A DNA stretch of 64,000 nt. Origin: Geobacter sp. UBA5730. GTDB taxonomy: Bacteria; Desulfobacterota; Desulfuromonadia; Geobacterales; Pseudopelobacteraceae. Below the pieces are notes generated by a model that ran no database searches, had not been told where the DNA came from, and worked only from the letters and a program-made list of their open reading frames with translations. The first letter of the stretch is position 1; the number at the start of each line of letters is the position of its first letter. The position numbers and the translations under genes were made by a program. The stretch covers positions 1-64,000 of the forward strand of contig DIGE01000008.1 of assembly GCA_002419465.1 (NCBI GenBank), written 5' to 3'. This document shows positions 40,922 to 50,871 of the stretch, one piece after another.

Positions 40922-41143
40922 TTAGCCTTTTCTGGAATTAACCCAGGACATGATATCTCTGCGGGAGAGAAACAGCGGCGATTGCCCGTGGGGAAGCTGG
41001 TTGATGACTTCATCTGCAAAGTGTGCGTGAAGTTTGTGGGCCTGTGGGTGCGGGAGAAAATCAAGCAGCAGTGCCAAGGCAAGTTTCCTGGTGTCGGCCT
41101 GATGGTACTGGGTGGATTCAGGGGTGGTATGCAGGGCGTTCAC
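40922..41143 (-). CDS. Small hypothetical protein upstream of the GGDEF regulator
   Basis: 73 residues if started at GTG 41143, which has AGGAG nine bases upstream; an ATG at 41164 has no such site. The sequence is hydrophilic and His-rich with a helical middle (TRKLALALLLDFLPHPQAHK) and ends in SRRDIMSWVNSRKG. No family is recognised. Its TAA is one base from the response-regulator ATG, so the two are almost certainly co-translated, which argues that it is real. Confidence 0.55.
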   Translation of the reverse strand: MNALHTTPESTQYHQADTRKLALALLLDFLPHPQAHKLHAHFADEVINQLPHGQSPLFLSRRDIMSWVNSRKG

Positions 41144-41399
41144 GTGGTTGTACTCCTGTGGCATCGGTTGGTGCTACTCTGGCCAAGGCGCTTCTGGCGC
41201 TTCTTGGTAGACGTGTCTATTTCTGATGAACGTTAGCTGGCAGTATTTACCGTTTATGGTGAGTTTTTCATCAAAACTGGTAATTTGCAGCTTGTAGTTA
41301 GTCCCGGTTTATGCTTTTGTCAAGTCGTATTTTGGTGTATTGGTTTGAATATATCTTTGATTGATGTGTTGCCCATTGCATAGCTGGGGAGAGGATGTC

Positions 41400-42260
41400 A
41401 TGAATTCCAGAAAGTCGAACGTGGTTGAGATACACGATTCCGTCAACAACCCGGCTGCAGGTGTGGTCCGCCAGTCCGATTGTATTGTTTCAAGTTGCGG
41501 AGAGGATACCAATGTCTGTACCAAGGATGTCTTGAGCCGGATCAAGCGTGAACTTGGTCTTGATACCGATCTTGAGTTGGCGGAAATGATGGGGGTCGGG
41601 GTACGGAGGATACATAACTGGAAAAACCGCAACACCGTCCCGACTGAGGAGATTGTGGCGATTTGTGGTAAGGAAGGACTGGATTTGCAGTATATCCTGA
41701 CGGGACACAGGATAGGGATAGGCTTAAGGGCTGAGATGAGGGGAGTGCAGGACCCGGCAGGGCAATGTGTGTATGATCCGGAGCGAGCGAACGAGCCCCG
41801 TGACACATATACTCCCGCATTATGCGGGCATCCGCGGATTCATCCACCATACAAGGCCTATACCCAGCGAGCCGAGAACGGCGAGGTGCTGACCTCGTTC
41901 AGTTCTCCGCAAATTGTTGATGTGCTTGCGCCGGGTATTAACTGGCTTAACCATTCTTTGGGGGTTGCCCCTGAACATTTTTTATTGATCAAGGTGCTGG
42001 GGGACAATATGGCCCCGTGGCTGCAGGATGGGGATCTGGTTATCGTTGATACCGGCATAAAAACAACGATTAATGGCGGATGTCTCGTCTTGCGCTATAA
42101 CGACGGCATGATGATGGTGCGCCGGGTGTTCCGTAACCCAGATGGAACTTTCTTGGCAAAATGTGACAATGAATGTTGCCCACCAGATATCATTGACCCT
42201 AACAACAACATGACCTACCCGATTGTGGTTGGCAGGGTGGTACGGCGGATTGTACGATAA
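41400..42260 (+). CDS. CI-type repressor with degenerate S24 peptidase domain
   Basis: 286 residues from ATG 41400, after GGGGAGAGG. An N-terminal Bac_CI-type HTH (about 40-105, LELAEMMGVGVRRIHNWKNR and LDLQYILTG) and a C-terminal LexA/S24-like fold (about 190-286, APEHFLLIKVLGDNMAPWLQ) are joined by a linker. In self-cleaving members the motif is GDSM and a Lys follows in the next strand; here it is GDNM and the Lys position reads MMVRRVF (Arg). Both catalytic residues are thus replaced, so SOS-style autocleavage is unlikely. Phage 186 CI is a parallel of a repressor relieved by an antirepressor. No other phage genes are nearby. Confidence 0.82.
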   Translation: MNSRKSNVVEIHDSVNNPAAGVVRQSDCIVSSCGEDTNVCTKDVLSRIKRELGLDTDLELAEMMGVGVRRIHNWKNRNTVPTEEIVAICGKEGLDLQYILTGHRIGIGLRAEMRGVQDPAGQCVYDPERANEPRDTYTPALCGHPRIHPPYKAYTQRAENGEVLTSFSSPQIVDVLAPGINWLNHSLGVAPEHFLLIKVLGDNMAPWLQDGDLVIVDTGIKTTINGGCLVLRYNDGMMMVRRVFRNPDGTFLAKCDNECCPPDIIDPNNNMTYPIVVGRVVRRIVR

Positions 42261-42302
42261 TCGGCGACAGGTAACCGCTGGGATGGCTTGATGTCTCCGC
42301 GG

Positions 42303-43778
42303 CTATTCGTCGGCTGAGTACCGCTCCAACACCTTTTCAATGATGTTTGTGGTGGATTTGCCGTCCACAAACGGAATCAGCTCAACCCGCCCACCGTAAG
42401 ATTCAACCAGGTCCTTGCCCACCACATTGTCTGCCGTATAATCACTGCCTTTGACCAGCACCTGTGGTTTTAAGGCGGTAATCAGTTCAAGCGGTGTATC
42501 CTCGTCAAACAGGCAGACATAATCGATGCAATCCAGGGCAGCCAGAATGTGGCCACGCTCCTCTTCATTGATCAGGGGCCGTTTGGGGCCCTTCAGGCGT
42601 CGCACCGAGGCATCGCTGTTCAGACCCAGAATCAGCAGATCACCCAGGCGGCGGGCGGCCTGCAGGTATTTGACATGGCCTGCGTGCAGCAGATCGAAAC
42701 AGCCGTTGGTGAAGACTACCTGCCGGCCTTTGTGCTGCTCTCGGGTAATGATGGCCGCCAGTACGTCCCGGTTCTTGATTTTGCTGTCGCTGTCCCGGTG
42801 AGCCAGGGTAATGGCATCAATGATTTCAGCCGGGGTGACCACCGAAGTGCCCAGTTTGGCGACGGCAATGCCGGCGGCAAGATTGGCAAGCCGCGCTGCT
42901 TCGGCCAGACCAAGGCCACCGGCCACGCCGCAGGCCAGCACTGCCAGAACGGTATCTCCGGCGCCGGTCACATCGAATACCTCGTGGGCCACGGTGGGGA
43001 TATGCACGGTTTCGCCGTTGCCGGAGAAAAGTGACATGCCCTCCTCGCTGCGGGTGATCAGCAGATTATCCAGCTCAACAGAGGCCATCAGGGTATCGGC
43101 GGCCTGTCTGAGGCTCTCATTGTCGCGGATCGGCACGCCGGAGGCGGTCTCGGCCTCTTTGCGGTTGGGGGTCAGGCAGGTGGCGCCGCGATATTTGCGG
43201 TAGTCGCTGCCCTTGGGATCTACCAGTACCGGCAGGTTGCGCTGTTTGGCGGTTGTTATCACCGTGTTCAGTACCGCCGGTGTCAGCACTCCCTTCAGAT
43301 AGTCCGAGAGCAGCACCACATCAAAGCCGGCCAGCTGGCCCTGCAGCCAATCGCAGAGTTGCTGCTCAAGGGGGGGGGGCAGCGGTTCTCGTGACTCGCG
43401 ATCGATCCTGACGATCTGCTGGTTAGCCGCTATCACGCGGGTTTTGCGGCCGGTGCGACGTCCCGGCTCCTGTAGAACGCCGGAGGTGTCAATCATCTGC
43501 CGATTGAAGGCTTTCAACAGTGCCCAGCCGTTTTCATCTTCGCCGATCACCGAGGCCACTGTGACCTGACATCCCAAGGCCAGCAGATTGTTGGCCACGT
43601 TGCCGGCCCCGCCCAGCCGCAGATCTTCCCGTAACACATCCACTACCTGCACCGGGGCCTCGGGGGAAATCCGCTCGGCTTTGCCCCACAGGTATTCATC
43701 CAACATCAGGTCGCCCACTACCAGGCAACGCAGATTTCCGGCGCGTGCGAACAGCGATTCGATGGTCTTGCGGTCCAT
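42303..43778 (-). CDS. rfaE: Bifunctional heptose 7-phosphate kinase / heptose 1-phosphate adenylyltransferase
   Basis: 491 residues. Residues 1-330 are a ribokinase-family kinase with GGAGNVANNLLAL and the catalytic DVTGAGDTVLA; residues 350-491 are a nucleotidyltransferase with FTNGCFDLLHAGHVKYL. It makes ADP-glycero-manno-heptose precursor for the lipopolysaccharide core. gmhA lies three bases upstream on the same strand, so two steps of the pathway are adjacent; gmhB and hldD are not in view. Confidence 0.94.
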   Translation of the reverse strand: MDRKTIESLFARAGNLRCLVVGDLMLDEYLWGKAERISPEAPVQVVDVLREDLRLGGAGNVANNLLALGCQVTVASVIGEDENGWALLKAFNRQMIDTSGVLQEPGRRTGRKTRVIAANQQIVRIDRESREPLPPPLEQQLCDWLQGQLAGFDVVLLSDYLKGVLTPAVLNTVITTAKQRNLPVLVDPKGSDYRKYRGATCLTPNRKEAETASGVPIRDNESLRQAADTLMASVELDNLLITRSEEGMSLFSGNGETVHIPTVAHEVFDVTGAGDTVLAVLACGVAGGLGLAEAARLANLAAGIAVAKLGTSVVTPAEIIDAITLAHRDSDSKIKNRDVLAAIITREQHKGRQVVFTNGCFDLLHAGHVKYLQAARRLGDLLILGLNSDASVRRLKGPKRPLINEEERGHILAALDCIDYVCLFDEDTPLELITALKPQVLVKGSDYTADNVVGKDLVESYGGRVELIPFVDGKSTTNIIEKVLERYSADE

Positions 43779-43781
43779 CGG

Positions 43782-44369
43782 CTACCTCCCGTTGACGCCT
43801 GAGCAGAACATCCCCTGTTCGATCAGGTCGCAGAGGATATGGATGATGGTAATGTGACCTTCCTGCACACGGGGAGTGTCAGGGGAGGGGATAATCAGGG
43901 GGATGTCGCACAGCTCCTTGATACTCCCGCCATCCTTGCCGAGCAGGCCAATGGTGGTGCAGCCTGCCTGCCTGGCCACTTCAAGGGCCTTGGCCACATT
44001 GGGGGAATTGCCGCTGGTGGAGATGCCGATCACGGCATCGCCAGGCGAGGCCAGCGCCTCCACCTGACGGCTGAATACCTGTTCAAAGCCGTAGTCATTG
44101 CCGATGGCAGTCAGAATCGAGCTGTCGGTGGAGAGCGCAATGGCAGGCAGCCCGGGACGCTCAATCCTGAAACGACTGACGATCTCGCCGGCAAAGTGCT
44201 GGGCGTCGGCTGCGGAACCGCCATTACCCATGATCAACAACTTGTTGCCGATCTGGAAGGTGTCGATCAACCGTTGTGCCAGATTAGCGATCGTTGCGGT
44301 CAGCTCATTTTCGATCTGAACCATCAGTTTGCGATGTTCCTGCAGCTGGCTGCAAATCAGATCATGCAT
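43782..44369 (-). CDS. gmhA: Sedoheptulose 7-phosphate isomerase
   Basis: 195 residues with a SIS fold. NKLLIMGNGGSAADAQHFAGE and IGISTSGNSPNVAKAL are the phosphate-binding motifs of GmhA, and a metal/catalytic His is in QEGHITIIHILCDLIE. It forms D-glycero-D-manno-heptose 7-phosphate, the substrate of the downstream RfaE. It overlaps the upstream glycosyltransferase gene by 13 bases. Confidence 0.93.
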   Translation of the reverse strand: MHDLICSQLQEHRKLMVQIENELTATIANLAQRLIDTFQIGNKLLIMGNGGSAADAQHFAGEIVSRFRIERPGLPAIALSTDSSILTAIGNDYGFEQVFSRQVEALASPGDAVIGISTSGNSPNVAKALEVARQAGCTTIGLLGKDGGSIKELCDIPLIIPSPDTPRVQEGHITIIHILCDLIEQGMFCSGVNGR

Positions 44370-45400
44370 GGTGCGGCCTCCGTGACACGTTGCTCAACTG
44401 CGGAAAAGGGCAGGGCGCCATCGTAGCCGGGAACCGGGATGCCGTCCACACCTTTCACAATCTGCAACTCGGGGATCAGCGCTTTAAGTTTCTGGAGGCG
44501 CTTGTGCAGATCGCGCTCCGGCGTTAAGCGGGAAAGGTCGGCCAGTTCAATGGAGGTGTGCAGGCAGCGCCATCCCTGTTCTGCAGACTGCCGATACTGA
44601 CGGTGATGCAGAAAGAGGGTAAAGCTGTCTCCCCGTCGGGCAGCCGGCAGGATCGTCGTCAATGCGCTGGACAGGTGCTCGGTCTCGGTCGTTTTGGGGA
44701 AGTAGACGGCGTGGTGCCGGGGATTGCCCCAGCGCGCCCGGAAGGTCTCCCGTGAGTAGCGTTCCCGTTCGGCCCGTCGTTCCTCTGAACCAAAGACCAG
44801 GGCTTGACCGCTCTGCAGCAGTGCCCCCGGCGCAAAGTAGGTGCGATAGTTGTGGGCAGTGGCCCGTTGCTGGTAGTCCTGCAGACACCAGCGGGCACCG
44901 TCCAGTTCCTCGTCAAAGGTACCGATCTCGTCGCGCATGGCACGGGAAAGCATTAAGCCGGCAAAAGATATCTGACAGGTTTCCAATCGGCTGCAACTGG
45001 CCACGGACGCCCCTTTCGGCAGCAGGGTTTCGGAGCTGCAGCGCGGGGTGATGATACCGGCCCGTTCGTTGCCGGCGACGTTCAGCAGGCTGTTGAGCCA
45101 GCCGTCGGTGACCATGCCGTTGGGGCGAACCAGCATGGCCCAATCGGCATCGGATCGGATCAGGCTGCGGTTCAGGGCCGGTACAAAGCCGATGTTGCGC
45201 TCCATGGTCAGATAGAGTACCCGGTTGCCCAGAGGATCACAGAACTCCTCCAACAACAGTTCGGTGTCCCGGTCGCAGCCATTGTTAACGATGACCAGCC
45301 GCGCGGTGTCGGTGGTGTTCAGGATCGATAACAGGCAGGCCCGGGTCTCAAAGGGCTGGTTCCAGACCGGTACGATAATATCAACAGTGGGAGTGATCAT
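44357..45400 (-). CDS. Family 2-like glycosyltransferase
   Basis: 347 residues. The N-terminal GT-A fold has DIIVPVWNQPFETRACLLSI, VIVNNGCDRDTE and NIGFVPALNRSLIRSDADW. The usual DxD appears to be replaced by VRPNG, so metal binding is uncertain. Residues 240-347 form a second, unassigned region. Linked to heptose genes, it may act in lipopolysaccharide assembly. No membrane span is seen. Confidence 0.8.
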   Translation of the reverse strand: MITPTVDIIVPVWNQPFETRACLLSILNTTDTARLVIVNNGCDRDTELLLEEFCDPLGNRVLYLTMERNIGFVPALNRSLIRSDADWAMLVRPNGMVTDGWLNSLLNVAGNERAGIITPRCSSETLLPKGASVASCSRLETCQISFAGLMLSRAMRDEIGTFDEELDGARWCLQDYQQRATAHNYRTYFAPGALLQSGQALVFGSEERRAERERYSRETFRARWGNPRHHAVYFPKTTETEHLSSALTTILPAARRGDSFTLFLHHRQYRQSAEQGWRCLHTSIELADLSRLTPERDLHKRLQKLKALIPELQIVKGVDGIPVPGYDGALPFSAVEQRVTEAAPCMI

Positions 45401-45478
45401 AGATATCTAGCTGTCGTGTAACAGCAAGGGTGGGCAGTGTTGTCCACCCTGTGTGCAGGTCATCAAAGGCAAAAAAGG

Positions 45479-46522
<1,044 letters not shown>

Positions 46523-46627
46523 CGGATCATTCCTTTCGTTGCAAAATGGACCTGGTACGCTAGCAGAAGGTGGCTGTGAATGCAAGGGGTAAAACAGGGC
46601 TGCAAACGGCGTATCTAGTCTCTTTCC

Positions 46628-46656
46628 TTGACTTTACCGGATCAGGCCAGTATTTT
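46628..46656 (+). promoter_or_regulatory. Promoter of ileS-lspA
   Basis: TTGACT (46628-46633), 17 bases, TATTTT (46651-46656), 35 bases before the ileS ATG. The leader is too short for a T-box. Confidence 0.55.
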
Positions 46657-46690
46657 ATTTCAATTTTCAAACTGCTTGGAGCGCTGCGCT

Positions 46691-49465
46691 ATGGATTACA
46701 AAGATACCCTGAACCTTCCCCAGACCGATTTTCCGATGAAGGGCAACCTGCCCCAGCGTGAGCCCGAGTTGTTGACTAAATGGGATCAGGACGGCCTGTA
46801 CGCTGCCCTTGAGGAGCAGGGCAAGAATCGTCCGCTCTACCTGCTGCATGACGGCCCGCCCTATGCCAATGGCCATATTCACATCGGCCACGCCCTGAAC
46901 AAGACCTTGAAGGATATTGTCCTGAAGGTGAAGCGGATGGAGGGGTTTCATGCCCCCTATGTGCCGGGCTGGGACTGTCACGGTCTGCCGATCGAGCTGC
47001 AGGTGGAAAAGAACCTGGGCTCGAAAAAGCATCAGATGACCAAGGCCGAGATGCGCAAGGAGTGCCGGATCTATGCCCAGAAGTTCATCGATATCCAGCG
47101 TGAGGAGTTCAAGCGGCTGGGGGTGCTGGGTGACTGGGGAAACCCTTATCTGACCATGAACTATGAGTACGAGGGGCTGACGGCGGCCGAGTTGGCCCGC
47201 TTCGCCAAAAACGGCGGCCTGTACCGCGGCAAGAAACCGGTGCACTGGTGTTCTTCCTGCGTGACCGCCCTGGCTGAGGCTGAGGTTGAATACGCTGACC
47301 ACACCTCCCATTCGGTGTTTGTGAAGTTCGCCCTGGCTGATGATCTCTCGGCAGCGATTCCGGCCTTAGCGGGCAAACAGGCCTATGTGGTGATCTGGAC
47401 CACCACCCCCTGGACCCTGCCAGCCAACCTGGCCATCGCCATGCATCCCGAATTTGCGTATGTGGCACTGGAGACCGAGCAGGGGCTGCTGATTGTGGCT
47501 GAGGGGTTGAAGGATGGGTTCCTGTCCGCCAACGGGCTGACCGGTACCGTGGCTGCTACTTTTTCGGCCACCCTGCTGGAACGCAAACGCTGCAAGCATC
47601 CCTTTTATGATCGCGATTCAATCATCCTGCTGGGTGAGCATGTCACCCTGGAGGCCGGCACCGGCTGTGTCCACACCGCCCCCGGCCATGGCCAGGAGGA
47701 CTATGAGCTGGCCCTGAAGGAAGGGTTGGATATCTACAACCCGGTGGATAATTATGGCCGTTACCTGAAGAGCCTGGAGTTCTTCGGCGGGATGACCGTG
47801 CAGGAAGGCAACACCGCCGTGATCGAGAAGTTGATCGAGCTGGGTGCCCTGGTCGGCCAGAGCAAAATCAGCCACTCGTACCCCCATTGCTGGCGCTGTA
47901 AGAAGCCGATCATCTTCCGGGCCACCGAGCAGTGGTTCATCAGTATGCAGGCCAACGACCTGCGCGCCAGATCGCTGGAGGCGATCGGTCAGGTGCAGTG
48001 GATTCCCAAGTGGGGCCGCGAACGGATCTACGGTATGATCGAGAATCGCCCGGACTGGTGCATCTCGCGGCAACGTACCTGGGGGGTGCCGATTACGGCA
48101 TTTTCCTGCAAGGAGTGCGGTGAATATCTGGTGGACGGCACGGTGATGGATCATGTGGCTGAACTGTTCAAACAGCACAGCTCCGACATCTGGTTCGAGT
48201 GGGATGCGGCGCAACTGCTGCCGGCCGGTACCACCTGTTCCGCCTGCGGCAAGGCCGATTTTGAGAAGGAGATGGACATCCTGGATGTCTGGTTCGACTC
48301 CGGGGTCTCCCATGCCGCCGTGCTGGAGCCGAACCCCACGCTGACCAGCCCGGCTGACCTGTATCTGGAGGGCAGTGACCAGCACCGGGGCTGGTTCCAC
48401 TCATCACTGTTGGAAAGTGTGGGGACTCGCGGCCGTGCCCCGTATAAAAGTGTGCTGACTCACGGCTTTGTGCTGGACGGCCAGGGCCGCAAGATGAGCA
48501 AGTCCATGGGCAATGTGGTGGCGCCTGAGGATGTGATCAAGAAGCTGGGCGCCGACATCCTGCGGCTGTGGTGTGCGGCCCAGGACTATCGTAACGACAA
48601 TCGCATCTCGCAAGATATTCTCAACCGGGTGGCCGAGGCCTACCGTCGCATCCGTAACACCTGCCGGTATATCCTGGGCAACATTCACGACTTTAACCCG
48701 GCAACGGAGAGCGTACCGTACGGCCAGTTGCCGGAACTGGACCGTTGGGCGCTCCATCAGCTGGAACTGTTGAAAGAACGGGTGTTGAAGGCGTATCAGG
48801 AGCTTGAGTTCCATGTGATCTATCAGGATATCAACGCCTTCTGTGCCGTTGAGATGAGCGCCTTCTATCTGGATATTCTGAAAGACCGGCTTTACACCAG
48901 CAAGGTGGACTCGCATGACCGCTGGTCTGCCCAGACAGTGATGTATCAGATCTTGGACAACCTGTTACGGCTGCTGGCGCCGGTGCTGTCCTTTACCGCC
49001 GACGAGGCCTGGGCTTATCTGCCGGGAGAACATGAGGCCAGTGTTCATCTGGCAGCCTTCCCGGCCCTGAACGCTGCGGTGAAGGATGATGGGCTGGTGG
49101 AGCGCTGGGGGCGGATCATGAAGATTCGCGCCGAGGTGTTGAAGGTGCTGGAGCAGTCCAGGACTGCCAAGACGATTGGTCTGTCATTGGATGCAGCCGT
49201 CACGCTGGCGGCCACCGGCGAGCTGCGCGAGTTTCTGGAGGGCTACCGCAACGAGCTGGCAACCATCCTGATTGTCTCGCAGGTGCACCTTGTGGATGCC
49301 ATTGAAGGCGAGTGCCAGGCGGCCGAAGGGGTGGAAGGGTTGCAGATTGCGGTGCATGCCGCCTCTGGTGAAAAATGCGAACGTTGCTGGCATTACAGTG
49401 AGCAGTTGGGGCAGCATGCGGCGCACCCGACCATCTGCCCGAGTTGCCTTGAGGCGCTGAGCTAG
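46691..49465 (+). CDS. ileS: Isoleucyl-tRNA synthetase
   Basis: 924 residues. HIGH motif in GPPYANGHIHIGHA near residue 57, editing domain in the middle, KMSKS in GRKMSKSMGNVV near residue 600, and a C-terminal zinc site CERCWHYSEQ...CPSCLE. These features fit the bacterial short type (IleS1-like). ATG 46691 gives the expected MDYKDTLNLPQTDFPM start. lspA follows after two bases. Confidence 0.97.
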   Translation: MDYKDTLNLPQTDFPMKGNLPQREPELLTKWDQDGLYAALEEQGKNRPLYLLHDGPPYANGHIHIGHALNKTLKDIVLKVKRMEGFHAPYVPGWDCHGLPIELQVEKNLGSKKHQMTKAEMRKECRIYAQKFIDIQREEFKRLGVLGDWGNPYLTMNYEYEGLTAAELARFAKNGGLYRGKKPVHWCSSCVTALAEAEVEYADHTSHSVFVKFALADDLSAAIPALAGKQAYVVIWTTTPWTLPANLAIAMHPEFAYVALETEQGLLIVAEGLKDGFLSANGLTGTVAATFSATLLERKRCKHPFYDRDSIILLGEHVTLEAGTGCVHTAPGHGQEDYELALKEGLDIYNPVDNYGRYLKSLEFFGGMTVQEGNTAVIEKLIELGALVGQSKISHSYPHCWRCKKPIIFRATEQWFISMQANDLRARSLEAIGQVQWIPKWGRERIYGMIENRPDWCISRQRTWGVPITAFSCKECGEYLVDGTVMDHVAELFKQHSSDIWFEWDAAQLLPAGTTCSACGKADFEKEMDILDVWFDSGVSHAAVLEPNPTLTSPADLYLEGSDQHRGWFHSSLLESVGTRGRAPYKSVLTHGFVLDGQGRKMSKSMGNVVAPEDVIKKLGADILRLWCAAQDYRNDNRISQDILNRVAEAYRRIRNTCRYILGNIHDFNPATESVPYGQLPELDRWALHQLELLKERVLKAYQELEFHVIYQDINAFCAVEMSAFYLDILKDRLYTSKVDSHDRWSAQTVMYQILDNLLRLLAPVLSFTADEAWAYLPGEHEASVHLAAFPALNAAVKDDGLVERWGRIMKIRAEVLKVLEQSRTAKTIGLSLDAAVTLAATGELREFLEGYRNELATILIVSQVHLVDAIEGECQAAEGVEGLQIAVHAASGEKCERCWHYSEQLGQHAAHPTICPSCLEALS

Positions 49466-49467
49466 CC

Positions 49468-49956
49468 ATGGGACGCTGGCTGCGCTTTTCGCTGATTGTG
49501 CTGGCAGGGCTGCTGGTGGATCAGGTCACCAAGCTGTACATCCACGGCAGCATGAGCCTGCACCAGTCAATTCCGGTGCTGGAGGGCCTGTTTAATATCA
49601 CCTATCTGCGTAACAAGGGAGCGGCTTTCAGTTTCCTTTCCCAGGTTTCGTGGAGGATTCCGTTCTTTAGCGCGGTGACCCTGGTGGCGGCAGTCGTCAT
49701 TCTGGTGGCGCTGCGTAGGTTGCGGGAGGACCAGCGTCTGGCTCAAACTGCCCTGGCCATGATTTTTTCAGGCGCGGTGGGCAATCTGATCGATCGGGTG
49801 CGGTTGGGTGAGGTGATCGATTTTCTGGATGTCTATTGGAGGAATCATCATTGGCCTGCCTTCAACGTGGCCGATTCATTGATCTGCGTTGGCGTGGCGT
49901 TGGTGGCACTGGATATGCTGCGTGAGGAACGCCAGCAGGCCCGTGGGAGAGCTTAA
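49468..49956 (+). CDS. lspA: Lipoprotein signal peptidase
   Basis: 162 residues, four membrane spans. Catalytic aspartates are in GNLIDRVRLGEVIDFLDVY and FNVADSLI, with the NITYLRNKGAAFSFLS loop typical of SPase II. It removes signal peptides from lipid-modified prolipoproteins. The ileS-lspA pairing is common in bacteria. Confidence 0.96.
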   Translation: MGRWLRFSLIVLAGLLVDQVTKLYIHGSMSLHQSIPVLEGLFNITYLRNKGAAFSFLSQVSWRIPFFSAVTLVAAVVILVALRRLREDQRLAQTALAMIFSGAVGNLIDRVRLGEVIDFLDVYWRNHHWPAFNVADSLICVGVALVALDMLREERQQARGRA

Positions 49957-50060
49957 GCTGCATTGCCGATGCTGGAAATACCGCCGACTCTGTGGTAGTA
50001 TTTTTTTAGAAGCGTTTGGTTGGTGTTGCAGGCTCGGATGGGCGGTCGAAGGAGGGGGTT

Positions 50061-50276
50061 ATGCCGGTTATTGTGGAAGCATTCCTGGTTTCGATCGCAA
50101 TGATCATCGGTTTTTTTGCGATCTTTGCGCTGATTTTTCTGGTGGCCCTGATGTTGCTGCCGATGGAAAAATCACTTTCCAAGGTGGTCTGGGAACTGAG
50201 CTCGCCACCGCGGCGAACTCCTCCTGCTCAGGAACAGGGTCCTGGCTTCAAAGGTTTCAGTCAGAAACACCGCTGA
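50061..50276 (+). CDS. Small single-span membrane protein
   Basis: 71 residues: one long hydrophobic segment (about residues 5-34) followed by a short basic, Pro-rich tail (PPRRTPPAQEQGPG). GGAGGGGG precedes ATG 50061. It follows lspA by 104 bases and ends at a strong terminator. No family is recognised and the function is unknown. Confidence 0.65.
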   Translation: MPVIVEAFLVSIAMIIGFFAIFALIFLVALMLLPMEKSLSKVVWELSSPPRRTPPAQEQGPGFKGFSQKHR

Positions 50277-50305
50277 GCCAAGCAGGGGCTTCTCGATTTT
50301 AGCAA

Positions 50306-50338
50306 ACGGGGGTGCCGGAGACGGCATCCCCGTTTTTT
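50306..50338. terminator. Terminator after the small membrane protein
   Basis: Stem ACGGGG-TGCCG / CGGCA-CCCCGT (50306-50317, 50322-50333) followed by six T; it also abuts the end of the convergent minus-strand gene. Confidence 0.82.
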
Positions 50339-50744
50339 ATAGATCGCCGGTAATCCGTTGCAGTTCATATAGTTTGGGATTGACTGACTGAACACAGCCG
50401 ATGATCTCCCGCAGGGTCGGTTCATCAATGCCGGTCTCCTCGTCGATCCCTTGGAAAAACGGGTACCCCTTCGGCAATGTGCTCAAGCCACCATCCCTGA
50501 ACAGCAGCACATCCACCAGGTCGTTGACCCGGCCGCTGGCCTCCCAGGGGTCGCGGTAGTTGAACTGGCGGGCCACAACATGCAAAGTCATGCCGTTGGG
50601 AAAGATCCCTTTTGCTTCAAAGGAAAATTCACGCGGCGCGCTGTAATGCTCGGAACGGCCTGAACGAGCCATCACCTCGGCGCCGGCGGTTTCCAGCAGT
50701 TCACGGACCGAATCAGCAGTCATCGGTTGTAAAGGTGTGTCCAT
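50337..50744 (-). CDS. Conserved-looking hypothetical protein
   Basis: 135 residues starting at MDTPLQ (ATG 50744). It is soluble and mixed alpha/beta, with EFSFEAKGIFPNGMTLHVVA near residue 40 and a C-terminal EETGIDEPTLREIIGCVQ. Domain unknown. A GAGGTTACC ribosome site lies upstream. It is divergent from the MutY-like gene. Confidence 0.6.
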   Translation of the reverse strand: MDTPLQPMTADSVRELLETAGAEVMARSGRSEHYSAPREFSFEAKGIFPNGMTLHVVARQFNYRDPWEASGRVNDLVDVLLFRDGGLSTLPKGYPFFQGIDEETGIDEPTLREIIGCVQSVNPKLYELQRITGDL

Positions 50745-50871
50745 GGTAACCTCTCGAATGACAAAATCCTGCACAGCCTACCCGAAAGAGGCCTCTGACC
50801 GCAAGGGGGGAACAACGGCCTGGCCGAGCGGGCGGGACACCGCGGCCGAGAAGGCCCTGAAGGCCCACTAC

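Noticed and set aside
37511..42260. Defence island suggested by TA module, IS scar and CI-type repressor
   Set aside because: The genes between are an amidohydrolase and a GGDEF regulator; no nuclease, CBASS, Abi, restriction or CRISPR component is present.
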